From Apoda limacodes (Eukaryota > Arthropoda > Insecta > Lepidoptera > Limacodidae), in assembly GCA_946406115.1 (NCBI GenBank), contig OX291544.1:26801521-26865520 (forward strand): 64,000 bases of DNA, in the 5' to 3' direction. The notes under the pieces are model-generated. The model saw only the letters and a program-made list of their open reading frames with translations. It did not search any database and was not told where the DNA came from. Made by a program: the position numbers and the translations under genes. Below, in pieces: positions 12,371 to 22,809 of this stretch; the first letter of the stretch is position 1, and every line of letters begins with the position of its first letter.

Positions 12371-14295
12371 TTATACTTTAGGGTTCCACTATTTTTCACT
12401 GCAAGTTCGAAGTTTGTATGTATTACTGTTTTTACGACAGAGCAAAATCAACGAAAATGTGTTTCTTGTATAGGGACCCCCCTTAATTTTAACTTTTTAT
12501 TATTTGTTAGATAATCCCCCTTTACAATTAGGAAAATTCAGGCTTGTACCTATTTTGGTCTAAAAGATAGAGCCTTTGAATGGTCGGATAGACAGACAGA
12601 CAGCGTAAGCTTATCAAGGGCGTAACCAGGTACGCCAAGCCAGGCAAGGGTTGGCATATTTTCGGGATGATTAAGTTATTTAAAAACGTACCGATTCGAA
12701 TCGCCCGCATTTTTTACTGCTACTACACTGTACCGTCTTTCAACAATCGTTCGTTCAACCTTCCACATGTAGAGGCAGTTCGTAAGTATTTTGATGTTAA
12801 GTCGTGTTGGCGCGCCATTGCTTCAGTAGCGATTTTGTACAGTCGCCACTACAGGATCTTCTAAAGGTGCGTACAGATTATTTGCAACACAACATGCAAT
12901 GCAACAAGTTTGTATGTGGATTGTGGACGGTCCCGTACTGCGCGCCTTAACAACGGCCATTCCTGACAGTGTTCTGCGCGCACGCCATAGAGCCGTTTGA
13001 TTTTGAAGTGTACATATTGGTGTTTCAATTATTTTACTACACCAGTGTATGAAAAAAGTCCTATTCGTCATCTCCATCCATTTTTACAATCGTCAGTTCA
13101 AGTGTTCGCCCAGCCTTTCATGAGTAGAGAAGTAGTTCCTCAGTATTTGATGATGTACGGCCGTGTTGACACGCGACCGCTTTATTTATTATCTACTAGC
13201 TTTTGCCCGCGGTTCCGCCCGCCCGAAATTCGGTTTTCGGTGTTTCCGATTTCAACGGCATCTTCTTAATTATAGAAAAAATCCGACGCACACTTGACAT
13301 TTTCAAGTAACCTATGTTCTTCCCATGGATTTAAACTATCTCTATGCCAAATTTTCCTGTGATTCTCCCCGCTCTAAATTCGATTATCGATGTAGGATTT
13401 CAACGGCAACTCCTCAATTATAGAAAAAAAACTCACACTTGCCGTTGTCAAGTAGCCTATGTCAGAAAAATAGACAGACAGCATTTATGATATCAATATG
13501 GACTACTTGTCCCAGAAAGAGCAGGTAAGAGCACTGCAGTATGGACGACGTAAAGACGTGACGAAGCTTCCTAAATCCTGCCCAACCTGAATGGACCCTT
13601 ATCGGCTTCTTTTTCGAAATGATTTTTACCAAACTGCACTATAATATCATCGCCAGAAAATTGTAGATGTGATATTTACTCGCTGTTTACATTTACTTAT
13701 GCCTTGTCCTTTTCAGTTATCAAGACTTAAAGACATCAGTGCGATTGTAAACAGTTTCGAGGTCATGATGTCCCCCGTTTCACTACTTTTCATGTTTCAT
13801 GAAATTCATGTTTAATTGTTTTGTAGAATTGATTTCGCTGTCGTATCACAGAAACATCTCAAACACCTCGACATGTTGCTAGTCAACATTCTCATAGTCC
13901 ACAGAGGATATACACATGGGCTGATGTCCGAGGACGTCTTCTGAATAATCTGCCTCACTGTTTAAATGTGCTATAGTGCCATAGCCCCCCTATGCAGGTA
14001 AAGGCAAGAAGATATCCAATCTATTCGTGATAATGACCCTCGAAATAGCTTATAAACGTGGCCAGATCTGGCAATAATTTTTCAGCTGGGTGTTATCTCC
14101 CATATTGAAAAATAGGTTCAAAATGTCATGTTTCAATATCAAGAGCAGAAGTAGCTCCACGCCTATGGAGTTTTACCAAATGAATAATAATAAAGTAAAG
14201 TAGTCTGCCCCCCTCTAGCCCAAAACCTGGCTACGCCCTTGAAGCTTATTAATAGGGATCCGCTGGCACCCTTTGGATACGGAACTCTAAAAAGC
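12371..14295. repeat. short inverted-end repeat (TTAGGGTTCC...GGAACTCTAAA), split by a hAT insertion
   Basis: The left part (12371-12614) starts TTTAGGGTTCCAC and ends GACAGACAGACAGCGTAAGCTTAT; the right part (14242-14295) resumes AAGCTTATTAATAGGG and ends CGGAACTCTAAAAAG. Removing the hAT element and one 8-bp duplication restores a roughly 290-bp repeat of a form very common in lepidopteran genomes. Confidence 0.65.
12615..14241. mobile_element. non-autonomous hAT-type DNA transposon, 1.63 kb
   Basis: The ends are CAAGGGCGTAACCAGGT (12615) and the complement of ACCTGGCTACGCCCTTG (ending 14241): inverted repeats of 17 bp with one mismatch. The GGGCGTAGCCAGG core is typical of hAT termini. 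It is flanked on both sides by the perfect 8-bp direct repeat AAGCTTAT (12607-12614 and 14242-14249), the hAT duplication length. I see no transposase; the interior holds only short frames and, at about 13195-13270 and 13370, pieces of other repeats (TAGCTTTTGCCCGCGG head). It sits inside the older TTAGGGTTCC repeat. Confidence 0.8.
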
Positions 14296-14389
14296 ACTTT
14301 AAAATCGCCATTATTATATCGCTATAACTATTATACGACCCCGGTTTGAATACTGTTTCTGTCGAGAAGACCCGACAAGAAACTAAATA

Positions 14390-14475
14390 TATATAAATAT
14401 ATATATATTTATAATCTGAATCTCGGAAACGGCTCCAACGGTTTTCATGAAATTTAGTAAGCAGTCGTTTTGGGT
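14390..14475 (-). repeat. lepidopteran interspersed repeat fragment (minus)
   Basis: TATAATCTGAATCTCGGAAA, CGGCTCCAACGGTTTTCATG and AAATTTAGTA are the complement of the repeat at 22430-22520 (TCATGAAAATCGTTAGAGCC and the following bases), including the short AT-rich stretch. Confidence 0.6.
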
Positions 14476-14639
14476 GCGATAAATCGATCTAGCTAGGTTT
14501 CATTTTGGTCCTCCGTGTTTTCAGGCAATGATGAATTGAAAAATATGACTCTTCCTAAAATCTATTGGCGAGTAGTAATACCATTATTATTACCGACACA
14601 GCGACACTAAAGCTACTTGCCAATAGATAAAAAACTAGC

Positions 14640-14800
14640 AAACCTCCTCCTCCAGGTATTGGTAATTAATTGTCGTACCGGACACAAACCGGAGCTGTGA
14701 GACTATAATTTACAAATTGTAACAATATTGTTGCTCCTTATAGGAAATCGAACCATGGCAGCACAACGTTCTACCACTGTGCTACATACTCGGTCATTTT
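14640..14800 (-). repeat. tRNA-derived SINE (minus strand)
   Basis: Reading leftwards from about 14800, TAGCACAGTGGTAGAAC (A-box-like) and ATGGTTCGATTTCC (B-box) are spaced as in a tRNA, followed by an unrelated tail. The cloverleaf is imperfect and there is no sign of a functional tRNA gene; it is a SINE head. Confidence 0.6.
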
Positions 14801-14976
14801 AAAATCTACTCGCAAATAAATATATTTTTAGTTTAAGGTTGGTTAAAATTTACAGGCGAACCGGATAACTTCGCATTTAATATCCTGTTAAGTCAAATAA
14901 CTAATAAAATTTATTGTTATTAGTAAAAGGTACTTAAAAAATTCATTAAATTAGGCAAAAGTAAAAGTGTTTAGAA

Positions 14977-15158
14977 TTATATTTCTTTAATTTTTCTAAG
15001 CTTAAGACGTAAAGGAACCCCTCCCTTGACGCTTTGCACTATGTTTACAGTTTCATCAGCCTCCAGTAGACGCTTGGTTGCGGTAGCTGGCTCTACTGAG
15101 AACTTTTGCAAGATGGCTGCCAGACCTGCCAGCGACTGCATCTGGCCTAGTCGAGCAC
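14977..15158 (-). CDS. cytochrome P450 (CYP6-like), exon 2: C-terminal 59 residues
   Basis: Entered through TATATTCCAG (acceptor AG at 15159-15160). The two bases GT complete the Gly codon left open by exon 1, so haem motif FGEGPRVCVG continues directly into ARLGQMQSLAGLAAILQKF, the L-helix, and then the usual CYP6 C-terminal strand (KGGVPLRLKLRK) and a stop. The joined product is 512 residues, the normal size for CYP6 enzymes. It is the companion of exon 1 at 20482-21838; a gene caller working on open frames alone would end the protein at the donor site with a spurious Lys. The phase-1 intron and the conserved C-terminus make the join convincing. Confidence 0.92.
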
Positions 15159-15224
15159 CTGGAATATAAATCAGTAGAATTAAATAAGGGTATATAGTTA
15201 GGAATAAAGCCAAATAAGATCTTC

Positions 15225-15510
15225 GTTCAACTCCCTCGCAGCTTGGTTTGTAGTGTGGCCCACTGCTGCGCAATGGACGTGGGTTCGATTCCCGCATTGG
15301 ACACACATTTATGTAATAAAAAACATTTGTGTTTGTCTTGATTCTTGGTGTAATTTGTGTATAATATGAATGTATTTACAAAAAAAAAAAAAAATATATG
15401 TATCTGTATCCGTTGTCCTGAATCCATAACACAAGCTTCGCTTACTTTGGGGCCAGACGGCGCTGTGTGTAATGTTCAAAAACATTTATTATTTATTATT
15501 ATAATTTCGT
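15225..15510 (+). repeat. tRNA-derived SINE (plus strand)
   Basis: The head has a B-box GGGTTCGATTCCCGC at about 15281 and an upstream A-box-like TTGGTTTGTAGTG. It is followed by the body TATCCGTTGTCCTGAATCC and ACACAAGCTTCGCTTACTTT, and a (TTATTA)n tail near 15490. This head-body-tail layout is a common lepidopteran SINE. It ends 67 bp from the P450 exon 2 acceptor. Confidence 0.75.
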
Positions 15511-16319
15511 ACCGATTACAAAATGACGCTTTTTCAGGCGAATGTCGACAGCTTTTATTCCGAGGGTAAGAAAAGCCATTTTGTACTCGGATCGAAAGTT
15601 TCTTTTCTACCTGAAAGTCTAATACAGTAATAAAAATCAATGAGCAGATAATAAAAATCGATATGTTTTCCCTCCAAAATTTTTTTTATTAGTATGAATA
15701 ACCATGCGACGCGGCGCGGCACAAAGCGGCCAGCATCATTCTAGCCAGTCTATTGGCCGGTCGGCCGCCCGCTGGCGACGACATATTTTCTTCTACAGCC
15801 GCTATAACTGGCCACGTAGACTACAAAATACAATTTCATGTGGTTTTTCGAAACTTGTAAGAGTATGTATGGAACTTTTTATTGCAGGTAGTAGAAAAAG
15901 TAGCTTTATAAGTCTAAACTATTTTTATGCGAATGAAGTCCTGAGCACGGTTGAATATTATATTATGTGATAAGCCGCATATCATATAACTACAACATGT
16001 GATATGGAATGTTTAAGATATAAACAAAGAACTTGGATAAGCAGATATAGAAATTGCATTGTAAACCGGTAGGATTATATTCTCTTTGGTATCTGTAATG
16101 ATACGTTTTGCCTTAGTGCTTATCATTTGATTCAACATCAACTACTTTCATATAGCGCTATCTATAGTGAAAATGGATTCTCCTCGATCAGATTAATTTT
16201 GGCCAAAATAACATTTATAATTATTTAGTTATTTATCTCCAAAAATCCACTTACGTTTACCAATTTCATTAAAATATTAGGGCTATTTACAATTTGTAAT
16301 ACACAAGCATAATATTGTT

Positions 16320-16430
16320 GCGTGAGCCGTTGTACGTCCCTGTACAGGGGTACAAACCTCTCCAACGAGAAATGAGGCTCAGGCCATAGTAAAACACGCT
16401 GGGCCAGTGCGAATTGGCTGACGTTGTCGA
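16320..16430 (+). repeat. fragment of a lepidopteran retroelement tail
   Basis: GCGTGAGCCGTTGTACGTCC, CCTCTCCAACGAG and CACGCTGGGCCAGTGCGAAT resemble a phrase dispersed in moth genomes near RTE-type 3' ends. Identification is from memory and weak. Confidence 0.35.
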
Positions 16431-16807
16431 GCTAGTGTCCACTAGTTACTGTCAGTTTAATATGTACTCCGATATACGGAGGATTTCAAAAAAATGGATC
16501 ACTATGGTCTACAATCCAACAACTGACCACGCTCTATGTTTTTTACTTATACGCATATCGTTTCCGATAGACGAATCCCAACCAGCAAAACTATGTGCTG
16601 TAAATGTCGAGAGCACGTTCCTATTTTTGATAATTAATGCTGTTAAAGTCATAATAATAATAGTCGAGTTAGAGTGCTATTATATCAACGTTTACTTAAC
16701 GCGAAAAGGCACAATTTTTTCAGACATGAGCTGTAGAAGTGAAATAAGTGCAAAATAAATAAATAATAGTTTAAAAAAACTAAAAAAACACGCTTTTTAT
16801 AGAAAAC

Positions 16808-17146
16808 CGAACTAAAAAATAGAAAATAAATTTTAATGAATTTAAATTAAGAAAATAGTGTTAAAAATTTCAATGAATATAAATTAATAAAAGTGTGAAT
16901 AAAAAAAAAATATTTTATTTTAAAAAAAGCGTGGGGTGCATGGTGTCAATAGTTATAAATATTTTATTGACAGATATGAGTAGAGTGATTATCATTTCGA
17001 TAATATCTTAAAAAGCACCCCACGCTTTTTTTTAAATAAAATAATTTTTTTTTATTCACACTATTATTAATTTATATTCATTGAAATTTTTAACACTATT
17101 TTCTTAATTTAAATTCATTAAAATTTATTTTCTATTTTTTAGTTTG
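16808..17146. repeat. long fold-back (inverted repeat) element
   Basis: The arm at about 16808-16940 (AACTAAAAAATAGAAAATAA to AAAGCGTGGGGTGC) is nearly the exact complement of about 17013-17146 (GCACCCCACGCTTTTTTTTA to TTTTCTATTTTTTAGTTT). The arms are about 133 bp with a few indels, and the central loop is about 72 bp. The RNA of either strand would form a long hairpin. It lies in the P450 intron; likely a MITE or snap-back copy. Confidence 0.8.
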
Positions 17147-18514
17147 GATTATTTATAATAGCTTGTTTTTTTTAATTTTAAACTATTGCACGACTCATGA
17201 TGCGAAGCATCAGAGAGTGCTTTACGATCGAAAAAATTTTTTCGCCTTATTTTTTAACAAAAATCATATTTTGCAAATTGAAAAATGGAATAATTTTATC
17301 AAATTAGTATATTGTCATCGGTCCTCAATAAATCTACAAAGTTTGAACGAAATCTGGCCGTTTAAAGTGGGTCAAAATCGCGCCCAAAGAAGTCGGTTAC
17401 AAACAAACATACAAACATACAGGTGAAGCTAATAAAAAGCTAATAAAAAAGGCAAAACAGTGTTATACTTTTCAAATAAAAGCAAAAAACATAGCTATCA
17501 GTGCTGTAGTAGCAACAAATATGCATTAATATGATTCTTTTGTGCTATAAAAATTACAAGTTTGCTATTACTCAGCTTTGTTCTAAAATAGTACCTTCTA
17601 TAATTCAAGTAATTTCTAAAACTTAGCTCTTCAGATGAGTAACAGTGAATTAATTGTTTTATTTTGTCTAATATAACTGATACCGGAGAGCTCTTTTTCG
17701 GTAGCAGTTATTAAATTTTTGTAGCAGGAATCTTATTAAGTAATTATCAAGAGGCACGTCAAAAACTCGAAAAGATTTTTTTAAGTATTAAATATACCTA
17801 AGTCTTTATTAAATTATAAGTTCACCAACTAACTGTCCATATAAAATTGTATATAAATGTTGTACATATTAAAGAACGACATAAGTTAACTGATCAAACC
17901 AGAAAAACATGTTTATAATAGTGATGCAACCAAAAAATTTTTATTAAATATGAAAAAGTTTCTCAATAAAATTACTTTTATGAGCTATTTTCTTTAATAT
18001 CTTATTTATACGATTTTACATCGAACAAAAGTGTTTCGATTACATTTATAGAACATGATGCAAAAGCAAAAGCACAACAATGTGGTCGCGTTGTGCTACA
18101 AATGTTTTTCAGACCCAGTGGTCTGATAGAACAATTTAAGCTGAGTAAATTTGACTAGCCCCACTGAATACAATTAAAATTATATATTAGCAGTGTGAAA
18201 CACATTATTCGACGTGTGATATAAGGACGCATTGTAAGCTACGAAGATACCTAATAGTAAATAGATTGTTTTTACTCGCCCTAATGAAAACAGAACAGAG
18301 TGTCGATTAATGACAGACTATATAATAAATAAGCTGAGTGCATCATTTATTATCCTACTGTTTTGCTGGTTAAGATGTAACTAGGCCGCGACACAAACCG
18401 ACTATTATTTGGAATTCAATGACCTTTCATTGTTTGTATTCAAACACCAAATGATAAGAAACTGTACTAGGCGGCTTAAAATTTAGTGATAACAGACAAC
18501 CTGGTGTATTATGT

Positions 18515-18790
18515 TATTAGCTTATGCCCGCGGCTCCACCTGCACAAAATTCGGTTATTGGCTTGGGATTCCTGTGGAAATTCCTTGATTATAGAAAGAA
18601 AGTTTGCAATAGCAAGCTATATCTGTATTCGGAATTCGGATATAATTATTCCTGCGGGAACTTTTTAATTTTCTGAGATAAATGTTAAGTTTAAATTCAG
18701 GGTATAAAAAGCTATCTCCATTAGCCAAATCGGTTTAGTCGCTGTGGCTTTAAAGGGTAACCAACCTTACTGGCACAGACACATAGAAGT
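18515..18790 (+). repeat. lepidopteran interspersed repeat, third full-length-like copy
   Basis: Begins TTAGCTTATGCCCGCGGCTC, continues AAAATTCGGTTATTGGCTTGG and TATTCCTGCGGGAAC, and ends near CAAATCGGTTTAGTCGCTGTGG, the same order of blocks as the repeats at 7270 and 7770. Confidence 0.6.
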
Positions 18791-19149
18791 AGGATAAAAT
18801 GCTTGAAGTTTTTTCTTTTCCAGAAAAATTTCTATGAAGGGCCAAAAATTATTTATTTACCATTATATTAATAAATAATACTTCTAGGCTACAGGCCTTT
18901 CCTTGAAAGGAGGAGACTATGACCTTACGTCCACCATTATTTGTAATTTTTCGAATTCTTCGAAGCTGGACTGAACTGGAGTTCGAATTGGCAGACGTCG
19001 AGCTATCAGCCACTCAATTGTCATACTTTTTCAAGCCCCCTATAAGGCGTCTGCCTTGGCTTGGAAACAAGAACAAACTCTTCAGCTTTATTATATTACA
19101 ACATCAACAAAATCTTTATTTCATCATCTTTAAGTAACACAGATTTAAC

Positions 19150-20470
19150 AGTATTTGAAACCCCCTTTTAAGTATAAAATACCTGTGCCTCCTAGCACCG
19201 TTCTTTTATATATTATTTACTTTACAATACTAAGATATTGTAAATAAAAAAGTTTTACATAGTTAAGCACAACTGAATACAAATATTAAAAGCATTTAAA
19301 AAAATCTAAATATGTGTGCTTATGTTATGGTGAGTGTGAGTGTTTGTGTGTCTGTGCGTGAGTGAGGGTGTGTGTGAAATTAGTTTAATTTTAGATATGC
19401 CATATTATTTTATTTTAGCAGTCAACAAACAATTAAGTAATTACTTAAAATAAAGCCTCGGTTTCGTCGCAGTTTAACAATAGTAACCACTTCATTAGGG
19501 TTACTTTACTTTGCAGTTGTAAAAACAATTGGATATATGTTTAGAATTTCATTGATTTTATTATACAAAAAATTTGACTGTGCAGTATACTGTCGTGTTG
19601 CAAAATTTATTTACTTTTTGCTTAATTTTAAAAATATAATTCCTTCTATTGTTAAACATTTTAGGGTCATATTCAAGTGTTTTATGGCGATTTAGAACCA
19701 AATTTAGAATATAAAGTTTTCTGTCTGTAAGAATTGGTATTTGAGTAGATCAAACTTGTTGAATATTTGTGTGGTTTACAGTACATTACTTTGAGTAATG
19801 ATCTCTGTGCTCTCTCGAGGTCTAGAAATTTGGTTTTAGTAGTTCCTTCCCATACAAATATACAATAAGAAAGAACAGATTGTTCCAATGCGAATATATT
19901 TCATTTTAATCAAGTAGTGTGGAGCTAGATGTCTTTAAAGTCGAAATTTGTATTTAAGTTTTCTAGTTTTACTTACTACAAGGTGTGCATGCCATGACAG
20001 ACGTTGGTCAATATATACTCCTAAATATTTAGTTGTTTCTTTTTTGTAATAAATGAACAATCACATAGCGGGTCATTGAGATTACATTAATGGATTTTGA
20101 CGCTTAAATCTGCTGTTGGTTTCGACGATTACACATAGTGTGCTTACATAAAGTTTGTTTTAGCAATATTAAGTGTCAGTAGATTTTGTTTAAGCCATTT
20201 GGATATTTTTTAAAGTCCTTTTTTTTAACATTATTTCAAGATGTAAGTACTGTTCAATAATCTTCGTAAGAAAACATATGACCTTCTATTATGTCTAGTT
20301 GACAAAGCTCATTTACGTACAGTCAAGAATAAAGTAGGTCCTAATACGCTTCCCTGCGGGACACCATAATTAATTATCACATCCTTACTGACAACTTCCC
20401 CAATCCTTATCCTATGTTTTCGATTTTACAGGTAGTCAGTAAGCAGTGTAAGTGGGGTTATAGATAAAAT
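19150..20470 (-). pseudogene. 5'-truncated non-LTR retrotransposon (RT C-terminal half and 3' UTR)
   Basis: On the minus strand, RT motif NYGVPQGSVLGPTLFL reads at about 20380-20330, a motif-D-like KETTKYLGVYIDQRLSWHAH at about 20045-19985, and SVLSYCIFVWEGTTKTKFLD followed by LERAQRSLLKVMY at 19880-19790, all in different frames. The rest to about 19150 looks like 3' UTR ending in GT-rich sequence. It is inserted in the P450 intron in the same orientation as the gene and is clearly dead. Confidence 0.75.
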
Positions 20471-20481
20471 CTTTTACTTAC

Positions 20482-21838
20482 CAACACATACTCTTGGGCC
20501 TTCCCCAAACGGCAAGTAAGAATACTTAGGTCTATCCTTCACTGCATCTGGTAAGAACCTCTCTGGTCTGAACTCTAAAGGATTATCGAAGTACTTTTCG
20601 TCGTTTTGTATCGCTTTAACAGGAATTACAATCTTCACTCCTGGATCTATGGTGATATTCAAATCAGGAATCGTAAACCTCTTAGTGCACTCTCTATTTA
20701 GAACTCCTAATGACGGATGTTTACGTAACGCCTCCTTGAAAGCCATATCTAACCAAGTCATTTCAGCAACTGCATCATGGCATAATTTGTTACTATATTT
20801 AGAAAGCACTTGATCAATTTCTTCTTGAATTTTGCTCTGAATTTCTGGTTGAAATGCCAGTTCGTGTAATGTGAAGCTTGTAGCAGAAGAGGATGTTTCA
20901 AACCCGGCTCCAAAGAACACGAAAACTTGAGCAGCCATACATTTTAAATCCATTTCCATTTCTACTTCGACTGGAGATCCATCTGTGTTCCTCTTCTCCA
21001 TAGATTCTCCTATTATAGTTCCTTTAGTTTCTAATTCTAAAAGAAGGTCGATAAAGTCGTTTCGATCGCCAGGCCTATAATTTCTTTGCTTACGTATGGT
21101 CTCTACTAAATCAGTGATGATCTTTTCTATTTTATGGTCGTCAACGTGTAATACATTTCTTAATTCGGGAAAAAGTTCCCATAATCCTAAAAATAGGATA
21201 TGTCTTTTTGAACGCCTGAACATCTGCTTACCTAAAGATCTAAAGACAGATAGCTCATTATTTATAGCATCCATTTCGATTCCGAAACCGCAAGCGCCGA
21301 TAAAGTCTGTGGTGAATCGTGCCATCAGATCTCTTACATCGCACTCTCCGCCGCCGGACGCTATATCTTCACAGACAACTTGCAGTTTCTCTGCACATCT
21401 TACCACTAGTGGGAACATATTCCTTAACTTAGAAGATGTAAACGCTGGCGTCAGCCGTTGACGAAGCAGTTTCCAAGTATCATCATCCGCATGAAAAAGG
21501 TTACCAAGTAACGGTTCCAATTTAGTATTTCTTCCAAAGCCTCTCTTATAAAAATAAGGGAAATCAACGTTCAAAATGTGTCTTATTATGTCCAAGTCTT
21601 TAACAATCAATTCTGGGGTATTACCTCTATAGTAGCCAATCACTTTTTCATTAGGATATTTCTTGTAATATTCCACAGATATATTCGTTATATTTCTTAT
21701 CCCAAACATGTTTCGAAAGTGATTACCAAACAAAGGTATGGGTGGTTCATGCTTAATATTTCTCTTAGCCCAGTATCCATGATTTCTTGTCGAATAGAAG
21801 TATAAAGCTATGATAATTACTAATAATATCAGAAACAT
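20482..21838 (-). CDS. cytochrome P450 (CYP6-like, clan 3), exon 1: residues 1-452
   Basis: A haem-thiolate monooxygenase of the microsomal type; CYP6 enzymes of Lepidoptera oxidise plant toxins and insecticides in the endoplasmic reticulum. Residues 1-15 are a hydrophobic anchor (MFLILLVIIIALYFY), then the PPIP hinge near residue 32. Further motifs are the helix-C WKLLRQRLTPAF, the I-helix oxygen groove FFGAGFETSS near residue 315, the K-helix EALR near 367, FRPERF near 425, and the haem loop FGEGPRVCVG with Cys451. The exon ends at G|GTAAGT (donor 20476-20481). ATG at 21838 is the first Met before the anchor. The frame has no breaks, so the gene is probably functional. A dead paralogue exon lies at 3576. 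The subfamily cannot be fixed by eye. Confidence 0.95.
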
Positions 21839-21985
21839 TGTGATCCCGATAGTTTTATGAACAGACTGTTACAAAACAGACGCTACTAGTACAGTCGCTT
21901 ATCATCAAGTACAGTAAAGATAATGAATGGAAATACTTTACTGTTGTTTATCTTATTATTGTAACTATTATATAGTCAGTTACAT
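21839..21985 (-). promoter_or_regulatory. probable promoter and 5' UTR of the P450 gene
   Basis: On the minus strand CTATATAATAG (about 21966-21976) is a good TATA box. About 30 bases downstream AACAGTAAAG can serve as start region, leaving a 5' UTR of roughly 100 bases. A TACTAGTA palindrome and two ACTGTAC/GTACAGT elements lie between TATA and ATG; their role is unknown. Confidence 0.4.
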
Positions 21986-22369
21986 TACTTGTTAGCAGTG
22001 TAATAGGTATTAAAAAATACCCTTTATACTACCAGTGGTGCAAGCCGGCGGTGTCAAGGGTCCTAACTATATACCTTGCAACCTATTGTATTTTAATACC
22101 CTAATTTTTTTCGGTGTTTTCTCGTGGACCTATTTTCTGGTTGCGATACCAAGATCGCAATAGGATAAATCATTAAAGGATGTTATACGGTCAACGGTTG
22201 AATTTCCTTTCTTTTCTCTGCTTATTTTAATAGGGAGTAATATTAACTCTTACTTAAATATGAGTACCTAGGGACCGAGCTTTGCTTGTTTTTTCGGTAT
22301 AAATAAAAGTATAACTACTCGCGATAAGATGTCAGGAAGAGTCATATTTTACAGTTTATTTTTGCTCGA

Positions 22370-22530
22370 AGACACGGATAAAACAAGTTTTCAAAAAATG
22401 AAACCTGACCATCGAAACCCCCTGCATACAAAATTTCATGAAAATCGTTAGAGCCGTTTTCGAGATTCAGATTATACATCTATGTAAATACATACTTGGT
22501 ATATACATACAAGAATTGCTGGTTTAAAGG
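22370..22530 (+). repeat. lepidopteran interspersed repeat fragment (plus)
   Basis: CGGATAAAACAAG, AAACCTGACCATCGAAACCC, CATGAAAATCGTTAGAGCCG and TTTTCGAGATTCAGATTATA followed by an AT-rich stretch and AAGAATTGCTGGTTT: the form widely dispersed in Lepidoptera, also present inverted at 14390-14475. Confidence 0.6.
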
Positions 22531-22809
22531 TATTAGATATTTATACAATACTATTTACCTCTTTTGAATTAGCGACTCGATTTTTGTCGTTGGACATCTA
22601 CTTTCTGTCTTGTATTACAAACACACCGCGGTTTAATATATGATTAACGAATTCATTTTACTTAACTTAGCTGCACTTTAGGTCTTATTACAAACAACTG
22701 ATATCCCCCTGAAGCTGATAAGGCGGTCTTACAAAACCATTGAAGCCAGTATTAGGCTGTGGACACTCCGGGTACAAAGATACTTTAGAAGCCCGTGTGA
22801 TATTCACTA

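Larger units (their letters stand above)
15159..20481 (-). other. 5.3-kb intron of the P450 gene, filled with repeats
   Basis: Bounded by GTAAGT (20481 leftwards) and TATATTCCAG (ending 15159) on the minus strand. It contains, from its 5' end, a dead non-LTR element, interspersed repeats, a long fold-back repeat and a tRNA-derived SINE close to the acceptor. Its size is inflated by transposons; the unremarkable parts (about 17430-18480 and 18800-19150) hold nothing I recognise. Confidence 0.85.

Noticed and set aside
12823..13077. 84-aa minus-strand frame in the hAT element as a transposase remnant
   Set aside because: No hAT dimerisation or DDE-like motif visible.
14734..14798. minus-strand tRNA-like sequence as a functional tRNA gene
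   Set aside because: Acceptor arms do not pair and the sequence runs on as a SINE.
15281..15293. tRNA-like B-box (GGTTCGATTCC) as a tRNA gene
   Set aside because: No complete cloverleaf; continues into a SINE body and tail.
21096..21461. 121-aa plus-strand frame
   Set aside because: Antisense shadow of P450 exon 1.
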